Source: JAVBQJ01 sp031549115
GTDB lineage: Bacteria; Verrucomicrobiota; Lentisphaeria; Victivallales; Victivallaceae
NCBI GenBank assembly: GCA_031549115.1
Contig: JAVBQJ010000021.1
Span: 1 to 64,000 of the forward strand
Reading direction: 5' to 3'
Length of the DNA stretch: 64,000 bases
The position numbers were made by a program, and so were the translations under genes. The notes under the pieces are model-generated. The model made no database searches. It saw nothing but the letters and a program-made list of their open reading frames with translations, and was not told where the DNA came from. This document shows positions 42,354 through 51,486 of this stretch, piece by piece. Position 1 is the stretch's first letter. Every line of letters starts with the position of its first letter.

Positions 42354-43469
42354 TTAAAAGCTTTGGCGCATCCGGTCGGTGTAGTATTGGACCAACTCCC
42401 ATTTGGTGCCGGGGGGCAGGCGGTGATCGGGGCAGGGGATGAAGCCGCCCAGTGCCACCAGCGGTTTCAGGCGTTCGACTTCGCGGTCGACGGCGGCGCG
42501 GTCGGCGGAAAGTACATGCTTGTTCATGGCGCCGACGCCGCGCAGCTCTTTGCCGTATTGGCGGCGCCAGAGGGCGAAATCGGGTTCCCAGGTGCCGATT
42601 TCAATCGGGAACAGTACATTGATGCCGTTGTCGAGCCAGGCGGGGATCAGTTCGTCGACTTTGCCGTCGCAGTCGATGCTGCCCAGGGTACAGCCGTAAC
42701 GGCCCTGCAGCTCCATCATTCTGCGGTAATGCGGCGCCACTTCCGTCCGGAAGAAATCCGGCGTCACCAGCGGGCCGTGATTGTAGCAGATATCCTCCCA
42801 GTAGTGGATCAGGTCCGGGCGCAATCCGGCTTCCAGCACCGCTTCGGCGCAGCGGTAGGACAAATCGGCCACGGTGGTGATGATTTCGTGCAGCAGCTCC
42901 GGGTCGTCGATCTGCATGTAGCTCATGCCGACCACGCCGAGCCAGTTGCGGATCCAGCCAAGGGCGCTTCCGGTCGCCATGATCAACGGCATCTGGGTGC
43001 GGGCGTTTTCGCGGCGCACCGCTTCGGCAAGGTCGGTTCCCAGCCGTTCCGGGCTCCATTGCAGCCGCGGCTTGTAATGCTCTTCCCAGCTGGCGCGGTC
43101 GACCAGCAGATGCTCGATTTCGGCGGGGATCGAGCCGGCGCCGGGAATCACCAGCTCGGTGACGCCCTCCTGATTGCGGACATGGCTTGAACCGTCGGGC
43201 AATTCGGCGACGACAATCCGCTCGAAGCCCGGCAGGAAGCCGCAGTTGACGCCGAATCCGCAGGCGAATCCCATGTCGAAACCGAGCTTGGCGGCGATTT
43301 GCCGGCAGGTTTCGTTGCCGTCGGTCCAGCTTTTGGCTTCCGCCGCGGAAATATGGCCCTGGGCGGCCCACTCCTGCAGCAATTCGCTCCAGTAGCCGAA
43401 ATGGACCACCGGTAAACGGTCATAGGGTTGGTAGTTGAGTGCGGCCATGAAGCGTTCGCGGTGATTCAT
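42354..43469 (-). CDS. Uroporphyrinogen decarboxylase-family protein
   Basis: 371 residues, UroD/MtaA/CmuA-type barrel. It starts MNHRERFMAALNYQPYDRLPVVHFGYW, the usual UroD-like N-terminus, and continues with TGSALGWIRNWLG, LIHYWEDICYNHGPLVTPDFF, GSIDCDGKVDELIPAWLDNGINVLFPIE and a C-terminal GGFIPCPDHRLPPGTKWELVQYY. The HxPPG-type ending and the Cys in SIDCDGK are typical of members acting as corrinoid methyltransferases or unknown metabolic enzymes rather than haem synthesis, and no haem gene is near. AGGAG precedes the ATG. Divergently transcribed from an AraC-type regulator, which probably controls it (inference). Confidence 0.85.
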   Translation of the reverse strand: MNHRERFMAALNYQPYDRLPVVHFGYWSELLQEWAAQGHISAAEAKSWTDGNETCRQIAAKLGFDMGFACGFGVNCGFLPGFERIVVAELPDGSSHVRNQEGVTELVIPGAGSIPAEIEHLLVDRASWEEHYKPRLQWSPERLGTDLAEAVRRENARTQMPLIMATGSALGWIRNWLGVVGMSYMQIDDPELLHEIITTVADLSYRCAEAVLEAGLRPDLIHYWEDICYNHGPLVTPDFFRTEVAPHYRRMMELQGRYGCTLGSIDCDGKVDELIPAWLDNGINVLFPIEIGTWEPDFALWRRQYGKELRGVGAMNKHVLSADRAAVDREVERLKPLVALGGFIPCPDHRLPPGTKWELVQYYTDRMRQSF

Positions 43470-43563
43470 CTCCTGTACCCTTTCTTAATTAGGTTAGTTT
43501 TAATATACAGTTTTTTTGTCCGGAAAAAATGGAAATAAAATAATTTTGATGTACTGTAGTAAT

Positions 43564-44325
43564 ATGGAAGTCAATATTTGCAATTATTTCAGTTGCCCCA
43601 GACTGGAAAGCTGGGGGCCGCGGGTGCTGCGCGACTACGAGCTCATCTACGTGGTCTCCGGCGCCACCGTATATCGCGGCGCCACACCGGAGGCGCTGCC
43701 GATCGACTCGCAGCAGCTGTTGCTGATTCCGCCCGGCGAAGAGCATGTTTTTTCGTGTCGGATCGCCAGCGTCCTCAGTTGCATTCACTTCATGCCGGAT
43801 GACGCCATGACGTTGCCATACCGGATGACGCCGGAACCGCCGGAATGCGCCCGCTTGCACGAATTGTTCCGGGAATGCGCGCGGGAATTCGATGACGCGG
43901 CACCGGAACGCGAGGAGCTGCTGCGAACGATGCTGCGGGAGATCCTGCTGCGCTGCCGCCGCAGCGATTCGGAACGCGGCCGGCGTTCGCCGCTGATGCG
44001 GCAGATGCTGGCATATATCGACCGGAATTACATCCGTCACTGCGACCGAAATGTACTGGCAGGGCAGTTCAAGGTCACCCCGGAGCATGTGAATTACTGT
44101 TTCCGGCGGGAATTGGGAATGGCGCCGTCGCATTATATCAACCGTCAACGGATTCACCGCGCCTACCAATTGCTGCTGACCGAGTGCCGCAGTGTCAAAG
44201 AGGCGGCATTCGCCGTCGGATTTCCGGATGAATACTACTTCGCCCGGGTATTCAAAGCAATCACCGGAATTTCCCCCGGCCGTGTCCGCGCCGTCCGTCC
44301 TTTGCCCGAATCGGAGCGCAGATAG
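43564..44325 (+). CDS. AraC-family transcriptional regulator
   Basis: About 254 residues. An N-terminal cupin-like sensing domain (ELIYVVSGATVYRG, LLLIPPGEEHVFSC) precedes a C-terminal double helix-turn-helix: RQMLAYIDRNYIRHCDRNVLAGQFKVTPEHVNYCFRRELG and then RIHRAYQLLLTECRSVKEAAFAVGFPDEYYFARVFKAITGISPG, the classical second-HTH signature. The start is uncertain: ATG at 43564 and at 43549 both lack a clear ribosome site. The 94-bp divergent spacer to the UroD-family gene is AT-rich (TAATATACA) and would hold both promoters. A sugar or glycan ligand is likely from the cupin domain and the neighbourhood. Confidence 0.9.
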   Translation: MEVNICNYFSCPRLESWGPRVLRDYELIYVVSGATVYRGATPEALPIDSQQLLLIPPGEEHVFSCRIASVLSCIHFMPDDAMTLPYRMTPEPPECARLHELFRECAREFDDAAPEREELLRTMLREILLRCRRSDSERGRRSPLMRQMLAYIDRNYIRHCDRNVLAGQFKVTPEHVNYCFRRELGMAPSHYINRQRIHRAYQLLLTECRSVKEAAFAVGFPDEYYFARVFKAITGISPGRVRAVRPLPESERR

Positions 44326-44630
44326 TTTCGGCATGGGAGAAATGCAGGGGCTCCGACCCTGTACCTCTGCTGCAGATGCCTGCGGCATCTTCCGCGACCA
44401 TTTTTTACGGGGGGGAGCGCTTGTTGCCGCGTCAAACCGGCCAGACCACCACAAAAGCCGTCGCCCTTGCCGACCATAGCAGGCGGGCGACTCCGGGGGA
44501 AACTCGTCGTTTCCCCCGGCTGCCCCCTTCAGGACCCACGCCTGTCGTCGGCCCTATCGCCCCCAGTATGCAATGCCAAGTGACTGCGAGACTCGACATG
44601 ATTCACACGTCTGGCGTCAACCGTCTACTT
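44326..44630. other. Non-coding spacer with hairpin, before repeat copy 2
   Basis: No gene is visible. It contains an 11-bp perfect hairpin at 44493-44519 (CCGGGGGAAAC, loop TCGTC) and a 17-nt block at 44535-44551 (CCCACGCCTGTCGTCGG) that also occurs exactly at 15747-15763. It looks like accumulated intergenic repeat debris leading into repeat copy 2. Confidence 0.55.
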
Positions 44631-44868
44631 GTGAGCGCGCACGGGCCGGAGCGCCGGTCAGGCGCGACCGAATTGGCGCCGTGAAGCCACCCCCGGCGAA
44701 CGGGCTGGCGAAAACGTAGTAGCGTTTTCGTGACCGAAGAGAGCTTTTGCCGCCCATTGGCGGCAAAAGCGTGTAAGGCGAGCACCGCTTGAGCGCATCG
44801 GGGTTGGGATGGGCAGAGCCTTCGCGTCCGCCGTCAAAATCACCACACTCGCCGCACAGTCGGCGCAC
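44631..44868. repeat. Dispersed intergenic repeat, copy 2
   Basis: Same element as 14255-14580 and 54912-55094. 44631-44669 equals the copy 1 start with one mismatch. The hairpin is at 44743-44770 (GCTTTTGCCGCC, loop CATT), followed by CGTGTAAGGCGAGC shared with copy 3 and CCACACTCGCCGCAC shared with copy 1. It lacks the TCGGGGC(G/A)CAATGCGGCCCC block of the other two. It lies between the convergent AraC and EpsI-domain genes. Confidence 0.8.
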
Positions 44869-44882
44869 TCTCTTCCGGCAAC

Positions 44883-45965
44883 TCAATCCGCCGAAATGCC
44901 ACTCAGGAAACCGGTGAGCTGCTGCCGGGCTTCCGTCACGCTCAGGTGCAGCGGCGTGGATACTTGGTAGATATGCCATTTTTCATCCGGATTCCAGTTG
45001 CGGCGGAAGCCCAGAAAGTTGGCCGTGGAGAAGCGGTCGTTCGAATACCAGATCCAGACGATCAAAGAAAGCTCCGGCAACGATGCCTCGATTTCCGTGA
45101 CCTGAAAACGCCGGTTGCCGATGTCGACTTCATGTATCTGTTCGCGTTGAATATTCCAGCCGCCCGAACGCAGGCAATGGCTGGCCGGGTGGATTTTGTG
45201 AATATTCGAGCCGGCTTCGAGAGCCAGTACGCTGACGCTGCCGGTGTCGGAGGCAAAGAAATACTTTTTCAAAACACAGTCGCCGAAAAACCGCAGATCG
45301 TTTTCCGTCGGTATCTGTTCCCGGCCGAGGTAATCCGGATGCGCCGTGACGGAAAAGTGCGGCGTGTACGGCATTCCGGTTTCCTGCAGCAAATCCGCCT
45401 GCCGGATCAGCACCAATACGCCGGCGAAGCAGGCGTAAAACAGGAAAGTTCCCCACCGGATCCGCCATTCATAACGCAACGTAACGCCCCACCACGCCGC
45501 CAGCAGGACGGCCAGAACCAGCTTTACCGTCAAACCATTCCATTGCAGCGGTCCGGAAAAGTAGGCCAGCCAGTAACGGGTGCTGGTTCCTGCCAGCGCC
45601 AGCATTCCGTATGCCGGCAGCAGCGCCAGGGCGCCGCGCCACCCCCATGACAACCAGACCATGCTCCAGCCGAAGCCGATGGCGGCCAGGATTCCAATCG
45701 CATGGATTTCAAAACGGTAACCGACGGCGATTCCGGCCAGCGCGGCCAGCGCGGCCGGCAGGGCACTCCAATCGCACCCGGTCGGCTTCCGGCGTGCCGT
45801 CAGAACTCCATAGCTGCCGGCCAGCATAACCAGAAAGGCGAGCGCAAAGCCCCATTCGCCCCGGTCCAACGGAGAGATTCGCCATGCCTGCAGCATATAC
45901 GGCAGCTTGCACAGAAGTGGAACGAGTCCGATCGCGGTCAACGCCCAACGCAGTTTGTTACTCAT
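44883..45965 (-). CDS. Membrane protein with C-terminal EpsI exosortase-associated domain
   Basis: 360 residues. The first 210 hold six to eight membrane segments (LVMLAGSYGVLTA, ALPAALAALAGIAVGYRF, LVLAVLLAAWWGVTL, FLFYACFAGVLVLI); the last 150 form an extracytoplasmic EpsI-type domain with KIHPASHCLRSGGWNIQRE and IVWIWYSNDRF. EpsI domains occur with exosortases in surface protein sorting linked to exopolysaccharide. Here EpsI is appended to a polytopic region rather than to the exosortase itself. It starts with AGGAGG well placed and overlaps the exosortase stop by 8 bp. Last gene of the TPR-exosortase-EpsI operon. Confidence 0.82.
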   Translation of the reverse strand: MSNKLRWALTAIGLVPLLCKLPYMLQAWRISPLDRGEWGFALAFLVMLAGSYGVLTARRKPTGCDWSALPAALAALAGIAVGYRFEIHAIGILAAIGFGWSMVWLSWGWRGALALLPAYGMLALAGTSTRYWLAYFSGPLQWNGLTVKLVLAVLLAAWWGVTLRYEWRIRWGTFLFYACFAGVLVLIRQADLLQETGMPYTPHFSVTAHPDYLGREQIPTENDLRFFGDCVLKKYFFASDTGSVSVLALEAGSNIHKIHPASHCLRSGGWNIQREQIHEVDIGNRRFQVTEIEASLPELSLIVWIWYSNDRFSTANFLGFRRNWNPDEKWHIYQVSTPLHLSVTEARQQLTGFLSGISAD

Positions 45966-46827
45966 GATTTTCCTCCTGTGGCGGCTTCGGGCTCCGGTGC
46001 GGCAGCAATTGTCCGACCCCCCAGAACAGCAATACGCTCAAAACCACCATAAAATATCCCAGCCCGGAGTGCCAGGGATCATGGAACGATGCTTCGCCGA
46101 TCCAGAGAAACAGGATTACCACCAACATGATGCGGATGCTGTTGGCTGCAATCACCACCGGCAACAGACACAAATAGTAAAGAATGCGCCAGCCCGCGGC
46201 AGTCGGGCAGCGGCGCACCAGCAAATACCCCAGAAATGCGAGCACCGCCAATTGGCTGATGCCGCTGCAGGCGTCGGTGATGGCGATATCCGACCCGCCG
46301 ACCGTTATGGTTGTCCCCTCCCGGAAGATGGCGACACCGGCAAATTCGAGTATCCCCACGGAGATATGTGTGGAGAGCAACCGCAACGGATAGCTCATGA
46401 CCAGAAACAGCGGTTCCTGACGCGGCAGGAGCAGCAACGCCAGAAACAGGACCGGCAACAGCCGCAAGGCCGGACGCCATCCCCAATAGCAGCAGCCGGC
46501 GATGGCGGCGAGAAGCCAGAACCAATCACTGGAGATTTCCGCCGTTGCCGGGACTGGAAACCAGACAGCCGCCGCGGTCAGCAGGAGAAGCAGCCAGGCG
46601 CACCAGCGCATGCCGGACCACACGGGGACCGTACAATCAACCCGGCGAAGAGCGTCGACGCCGGCGATGACCGCAAGCAGAATCAGGATGGCGACATTCT
46701 CCCAGTCGCCGGAGGAATTGCACCAGCTTTGGAAACCGCCATAGGCAATGGCGCCGGCGGCGATCAGATTGACCGGAAACGCATTTCGCAGATGAACCGC
46801 GATTTTTCGAAATTCGATTTTTTTCAT
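45958..46827 (-). CDS. Exosortase (transpeptidase of PEP-CTERM-type sorting)
   Basis: 289-residue polytopic membrane protein. The three exosortase active-site elements are visible: Cys in TDACSGISQLAVLAF, Arg in VIAANSIRIMLVV, and His in SFHDPWHSGLGYF. It would cleave C-terminal sorting signals such as PEP-CTERM and attach the proteins to a surface lipid or polysaccharide. ATG 46827 overlaps the upstream TPR gene stop by one base (TAATG); the longer frame runs into that gene. EpsI follows with an 8-bp overlap. No PEP-CTERM-like protein tail was noticed in the window, so substrates are encoded elsewhere. Confidence 0.9.
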   Translation of the reverse strand: MKKIEFRKIAVHLRNAFPVNLIAAGAIAYGGFQSWCNSSGDWENVAILILLAVIAGVDALRRVDCTVPVWSGMRWCAWLLLLLTAAAVWFPVPATAEISSDWFWLLAAIAGCCYWGWRPALRLLPVLFLALLLLPRQEPLFLVMSYPLRLLSTHISVGILEFAGVAIFREGTTITVGGSDIAITDACSGISQLAVLAFLGYLLVRRCPTAAGWRILYYLCLLPVVIAANSIRIMLVVILFLWIGEASFHDPWHSGLGYFMVVLSVLLFWGVGQLLPHRSPKPPQEENHE

Positions 46828-49106
46828 TATTCCTTTTCCGCGGCTGCCGCAATCCGGTTCAAATAGTCCTGTGCCACTCCACGCGGATCGCCGTTTTCCA
46901 GCAGTACGTTGCATAATTCCTGACAACGTTCCAGCGTTCCGGCCTGATACAGACGGGCGATTTCCCGTTCGGCAACCTGCTCCCACACCGGTTTTACGCG
47001 GCCCGATGCGGTTTGCCGCAGCAACGGCTGAAGCAGCTCCTGCGCCACTTCATCCTGGCCGCTTTCCGCCAGGCGCAAGCCGTAACACTCTTGCGCCGCG
47101 CTCCAGTCCGGTGTCGCGCGCCAAACCTCTTTGGCACACTCCAGCGCCTCTGTGTGAGACCCTTGTGCGGCATAAAGTTCGGATAAATTCAACAGCACCA
47201 GTCCGCGGTTGGCGACATGATCCAGAATGCGGCGGTAGATCGCGATTGCCGGAGCGATTTCATCTCCTTCCGCCAGCATCAGCGCGGAACGGAAAGCATA
47301 GTTGATCTCCCAGGGCCTGGTTTGCGGCCAATCGGCCGGCAAGGACGCTTCATATTGTATTTCGGCTTGCCCCAACGCCTTCAACGTCGCGGCGATAGCG
47401 GCTTGATCCTGCTGCAGACGCGCAAGCTCCACTGCGGCCAGTGCCGAGGCGCGCTGATGGAACGGCGTCGGGTCGGCGGCCAGTTCCTGTTGCAACGCCT
47501 CCAATTGCCCCGATGCCGAAATCTGAACGGCACTGCCGATGCGATAATAGATCACAGTCGGTTCCAGGGGCCATTGCTCCGTCAGCTGCGCCATTACCCG
47601 GGTAGCAGCGTCGATATCGCCCCGGCCCTGCTGGGCCCGAAACAGCAGCAGATACATGGCGAGCGGATCGGCGCCGGATTGCAGTCCTTTTTCCGCCAGA
47701 CGCAATGCGGCTTCGTATTGACCGGTACGCAAGGAAAAGTTGGTTGCCACCTCCAGAATCACCGGATCATCGGGAAAGGCGCGCAGCGCCGCGGCGACCT
47801 CCGGCGACGTCAACGCATTGGAAGCGGACTTATTCAACAGCAGCAGCCGGGTCAGATTCAAATCGGGATTGCCGGGATCGGCGATCAACGCGGCTATGGC
47901 AGCGGCGTCGGCCGCACGGCCGGCCGGTATCAATACGGTGGCGATGTAGTTTTGCGCTTGCGAACGCGCTTCCGGCAAAAGCGCCCGGTATTCCGGTTTG
48001 GCCATCAGCAACGGCAATAGCCGCTGGATTTCGTCGGACTGGTCGTTGGCGATGGCGGAATGCAGCGACAGCATCAGAAACACCGGGGACTCCAGGGTGC
48101 CCTGCAGCGGTTTCAAATTTTGCGCCAGGACGGCATTGTCGGCCGCACAATAAGCCAGCAGGGCGTCCAGATAATAACCGGCGGCGAGAAAATCCTTGCT
48201 GCCGCGGCGGTATCTGTTGCTCAGTTCCTTCAATTCGTCGATTTCGCCGCGAATCGACAACAGCTCTCCAAGGCGCATGGCCAGAACCGGGGAGGGGCCG
48301 TATTCCAGGGCCTGGCGGTAGGCCGGAATGGCTTTGTCGTAGTCGGAGCGAAGAAAATAGAAATTGCCGAGCAGAGGATAAATAACTTCCGGGTTGAAGG
48401 CCGCCGCCTGCAGATACCAGTATTCGGCCCGTTCCGGCTGTTCGGCGAGCAATTCCAGATTGCCGAGGGCGAAACGGGCTTCGAAAGCGCTCTGGGGGTC
48501 AGTGGACGCTGTCCACGTTTCGAGCTCCTGGCCGCCTTCCGTCGAAGTCAGCAACACGCGCAGCAATTGCGCCAACGGCAACGATCCGGCCGGGTCGCCG
48601 TCGAGCGTGTCCAACTGTTGGGCCGCCGTTTCCGAATCGCCGGCAAGCCAGCTGCCGAAAGCCCCGTACAGACGGCTGACCGGGGTCACTTTGTTCCGGT
48701 TGGCCAATTGCCGCTTCAACTCCTGTAAATTGCGGCTGATCAGCAAAGCCCGGTCCGCGCGCTCCCGGAATGCCGGCTTGAATTCGTTCAGCGAGGCGGC
48801 ACGCTGCCACAGCAAAGCGGCATGGGTCCAGAAGCCGTCGGCTTCCTGGATTTCCGCCAGTTTTACGATCACGTTTTCGTTGTTGCGGTCATCCGACAGG
48901 CTCCGTTGCAGCAGCTTCCGGGCATGTGCCCGGTCCGGTCCTTCGGCGGCGGCCAGGGCCGCCTGAAGCCGTTCCAGTTGACGGTAGCCGCGCAGCCAGA
49001 TATAGCCGAATACGGCCAGGCAGCCGCCGATGAGCAACAATACCAGCGCCAGAAGCAGGACGCGGATACGGAATTTCCACAGTGTGGACAGAAGCTTGTT
49101 CGACAT
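46827..49106 (-). CDS. TPR-repeat membrane-anchored protein, exosortase operon
   Basis: 759 residues. One N-terminal membrane segment (VLLLALVLLLIGGCLAVFGYIWL) is followed by an alpha-helical repeat region with TPR-like units (AEYWYLQAAAFNPEVIYPLLG, DYDKAIPAYRQALEYGPSP, QYEAALRLAEKGLQSGADP, GLVLLNLSELYAAQGSHTEALECAKEVW). Large TPR proteins commonly accompany exosortase and polysaccharide export systems (PrsT/PEP-CTERM system TPR proteins) as scaffolds. AGGA lies 7 bp before the ATG, and a good promoter lies upstream. First gene of the operon, coupled to the exosortase by TAATG. Confidence 0.85.
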   Translation of the reverse strand: MSNKLLSTLWKFRIRVLLLALVLLLIGGCLAVFGYIWLRGYRQLERLQAALAAAEGPDRAHARKLLQRSLSDDRNNENVIVKLAEIQEADGFWTHAALLWQRAASLNEFKPAFRERADRALLISRNLQELKRQLANRNKVTPVSRLYGAFGSWLAGDSETAAQQLDTLDGDPAGSLPLAQLLRVLLTSTEGGQELETWTASTDPQSAFEARFALGNLELLAEQPERAEYWYLQAAAFNPEVIYPLLGNFYFLRSDYDKAIPAYRQALEYGPSPVLAMRLGELLSIRGEIDELKELSNRYRRGSKDFLAAGYYLDALLAYCAADNAVLAQNLKPLQGTLESPVFLMLSLHSAIANDQSDEIQRLLPLLMAKPEYRALLPEARSQAQNYIATVLIPAGRAADAAAIAALIADPGNPDLNLTRLLLLNKSASNALTSPEVAAALRAFPDDPVILEVATNFSLRTGQYEAALRLAEKGLQSGADPLAMYLLLFRAQQGRGDIDAATRVMAQLTEQWPLEPTVIYYRIGSAVQISASGQLEALQQELAADPTPFHQRASALAAVELARLQQDQAAIAATLKALGQAEIQYEASLPADWPQTRPWEINYAFRSALMLAEGDEIAPAIAIYRRILDHVANRGLVLLNLSELYAAQGSHTEALECAKEVWRATPDWSAAQECYGLRLAESGQDEVAQELLQPLLRQTASGRVKPVWEQVAEREIARLYQAGTLERCQELCNVLLENGDPRGVAQDYLNRIAAAAEKE

Positions 49107-49171
49107 AATGACATCCTATAAGGTTTGCGTCATCGTGCGGAAACATTCCCGACGACTCCACGTTTAGGCAT

Positions 49172-49200
49172 AATATAAACCGGGAATTACGGAAAAGCAA
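49172..49200 (-). promoter_or_regulatory. Putative promoter of the exosortase operon
   Basis: On the minus strand TTGCTT (49200-49195), a 17-bp spacer and TATATT (49177-49172), about 65 bp upstream of the TPR gene. The remaining AT-rich spacer up to 49367 shows no gene and no clear further signal. Confidence 0.5.
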
Positions 49201-49367
49201 TTCCGGTTGACAAGAAAGGTATTGAATGTTTTGTAGTATTTGAGAAAATATATCTGTTGAATTCCGTCAAAAGTGTATTGGGAGAAAAGTCAAAATAAAG
49301 ATTATCAAAAAAAATGATGGAATCGGAATAAAATCGGGAAATTATATGTAAAGAACAACCTTTGTAC

Positions 49368-49396
49368 TTGACAGAAACGAAAGTTTGCGCTATTTT
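49368..49396 (+). promoter_or_regulatory. Consensus sigma70 promoter of tRNA-Thr
   Basis: TTGACA (49368-49373), exactly 17 bp, TATTTT (49391-49396); the mature tRNA starts 14 bp downstream. This is the best promoter match in the window. Confidence 0.75.
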
Positions 49397-49409
49397 AGCT
49401 CTGTGTATT

Positions 49410-49485
49410 GCCGACTTAGCTCAGTTGGTAGAGCAGTTGACTTGTAATCAGCAGGTCGCCGGTTCGATTCCGGCAGTCGGCTCCA
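49410..49485 (+). tRNA. tRNA-Thr (anticodon TGT)
   Basis: 76 nt with encoded CCA. Acceptor GCCGACT pairs with AGTCGGC (49475-49481), discriminator T482, then CCA. The D-loop region is TAGCTCAGTTGGTAGAGCA, anticodon arm GTTGA-CTTGTAA-TCAGC with TGT at 49443-49445 (one G-T pair), and the T arm contains GGTTCGATTCC. It reads ACN threonine codons. It has its own consensus promoter and stands alone; the downstream glycosyltransferase gene starts 52 bp later. Confidence 0.95.
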
Positions 49486-49537
49486 CTTTTTTCGAAAACG
49501 CAATGTCCGGCGCCAATGCTCCGGTGGATACGGAAAG

Positions 49538-51421
49538 ATGCGGATCGTCATGGTTGAGTTTTTGCAGAATTACGCAAGTTTGTTTATCTATCCGATGGTG
49601 GCGTTGTTTCTGTCCGCGGTGCTGACATGGGCGGCAATCCGGATTTTGCCGCGGCTGGGGTATGTGGACACGCCCGGAGGGCGGCATATTCACCAGCGGA
49701 TTGTCCCGCGCGGTGGCGGAATTGCGGTGATTCTGGCGTTTTTTGCCGCATTGGGGCTGTATGCCCTGGAAGCGCGGGCGCCGGGAGCGGGAAATTTGTT
49801 CTGGCGGTTGTTTATTCCGGCGTTGCTGCTGGGGACGCTCGGGATGGTCGACGACCGTCGTGAATTGAAGTCATGGATCAAACTTGTCGTGCAGCTGGTG
49901 GTGGTGGTTATCGTCTGGCTGACCATCGACCACGATTACACGATTTTCGGCTGGACGATGCCGTGGTTCGTATCGCTGGGGCTGACGGCGGTATGGATTA
50001 TCGTCATTCTGAATGCATTCAACCTGATCGACGGACTGGACGGGTTGGCGTCGGGATTGGCCATCATGTCGTCGGGGTGTCTGGCGCTCTGGTTTCTGAT
50101 GGTGTCGAACCACCGGCCCGAGACGGTCACGATGTTGATCCTGGCAGCCTCCTGTCTCGGCTTTTTGCGTTATAATTTCCACCCGGCGAAAATTTTCCTC
50201 GGAGATACCGGCAGCACGTTCCTCGGGTTGATTTTTGCGATTATCGGGTTGTCGACCATCGACCGGGCAGTGACGGTGACGTCGCTGTTGCTGCCGCTAC
50301 TGGCGATCGGGGTGCCGTTATTCGATGTGGTGCTGGCGATCTGGCGCCGGAGCATGCGCAAGCTGCTGGATCCGGCAGCGGGCGGGATCATGGAGGGAGA
50401 CCAGGACCACCTGCACCATCGTCTGTTGCGCCAAACCAAGAAGCAGACGACGACGGCAATTACGATGTATCTGTTGGCGTCGGTGTTTGCGGCGGCGGCT
50501 CTGGTCATCATTGCCTTTCGTGATTCGGCGCCGGCGATCACTTATATCATCCTTCTGATCGCGGTGTTGATCGTGATCCGGCAGTTGGCGGTGGTCGAAT
50601 TGTTCGACTCGGCGCGGGTGATTCAGCATGGATTGGCCAAGCCGCGGCGGGGAATTCTGGTGAATATCGTGCATCCGTTCATCGATTTCGCAATGATCTG
50701 CATGTCGTTTACGGTGATGTGTTATCTGATGCTCGGGCGGGTCGATGATTTCAATTTGTTTGTGCATGCGTTTGCGCCGGTGGCGCTGGTATTGTGTGTT
50801 TCCAAGGTTTACCGGGTGTTCTGGCTGCGGGCCGGGCTGAACAACTACTGGCATCTGGCGCTGATGGTTTTTCTCGGCTCACTGGCGTCATGCGTGCTGA
50901 TTTACCTCTTTTGTTATCCGGGAATGCGTTGCGAATACGGCATCGGCCCGCGTGAGTTCATCTCCGGATGTATGATTTTCGTCATGCTGAATTTGCTGTC
51001 GATTGCGACGGAGCGTTTTCTGGTGCATTATGCGGAAGGGTTCTGGTTCCGCAAACTCTATCTTCAATACCAGCAGGAGGAGCGGCTCCAGCGCATTCTG
51101 GTTTACGGCGGCGGCCTCAAATGCCGGGTCTACGTCAATTACCTTTATTGCGCCCAACGCAGCGAAATCCAGGAGGAGATCATCGGTATCCTCGACGATG
51201 ACAAATCGCTGGCCGGGCTGCAGCTATATGGATTCAAGGTCCTCGGCGGTGTGGCGAATGTCGAAGCAATCTATATGGACCACCCGTTCGATAAGGTCAT
51301 CATCACCACCTCGCTGCATCGCCTCGAAAATGAGGAACTGCTGCGCAATTTCTGCCGGAGCAAAAATATTCCGTTGACCCGCCTGGAGATTCGCGAAGAG
51401 AGTTGCAGCACGTTGCCGTGA
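49538..51421 (+). CDS. Fusion of WecA-type sugar-1-phosphate transferase and CapD-like N-terminal module
   Basis: 627 residues. Residues 1 to about 340 are a polytopic GT4-type polyprenyl-phosphate GlcNAc/HexNAc-1-phosphate transferase: HQRIVPRGGGIAV, MVDDRRELKSW, NAFNLIDGLDGLASG, KIFLGDTGSTFLG and DQDHLHHRLL. A second block follows with four more membrane segments and a cytosolic nucleotide-binding domain, RILVYGGGLKCRVYVNYL, GILDDDKSLAGLQLYGFKVLGG and FDKVIITTS, resembling the membrane plus CoA_binding_3 part of CapD/WbpM/PglF dehydratases. The C-terminal SDR dehydratase domain is absent. Probably starts a surface glycan on undecaprenyl phosphate. ATG 49538 or 49550; ribosome site ambiguous. 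Near, but divergent from, the exosortase operon. Confidence 0.85.
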   Translation: MRIVMVEFLQNYASLFIYPMVALFLSAVLTWAAIRILPRLGYVDTPGGRHIHQRIVPRGGGIAVILAFFAALGLYALEARAPGAGNLFWRLFIPALLLGTLGMVDDRRELKSWIKLVVQLVVVVIVWLTIDHDYTIFGWTMPWFVSLGLTAVWIIVILNAFNLIDGLDGLASGLAIMSSGCLALWFLMVSNHRPETVTMLILAASCLGFLRYNFHPAKIFLGDTGSTFLGLIFAIIGLSTIDRAVTVTSLLLPLLAIGVPLFDVVLAIWRRSMRKLLDPAAGGIMEGDQDHLHHRLLRQTKKQTTTAITMYLLASVFAAAALVIIAFRDSAPAITYIILLIAVLIVIRQLAVVELFDSARVIQHGLAKPRRGILVNIVHPFIDFAMICMSFTVMCYLMLGRVDDFNLFVHAFAPVALVLCVSKVYRVFWLRAGLNNYWHLALMVFLGSLASCVLIYLFCYPGMRCEYGIGPREFISGCMIFVMLNLLSIATERFLVHYAEGFWFRKLYLQYQQEERLQRILVYGGGLKCRVYVNYLYCAQRSEIQEEIIGILDDDKSLAGLQLYGFKVLGGVANVEAIYMDHPFDKVIITTSLHRLENEELLRNFCRSKNIPLTRLEIREESCSTLP

Positions 51422-51486
51422 CTCCGGTCCGCCTCCGCCTGCGGGATACTGCAAGTTTTTAGCCGAAAAAACGTCAGGAGCAAACA

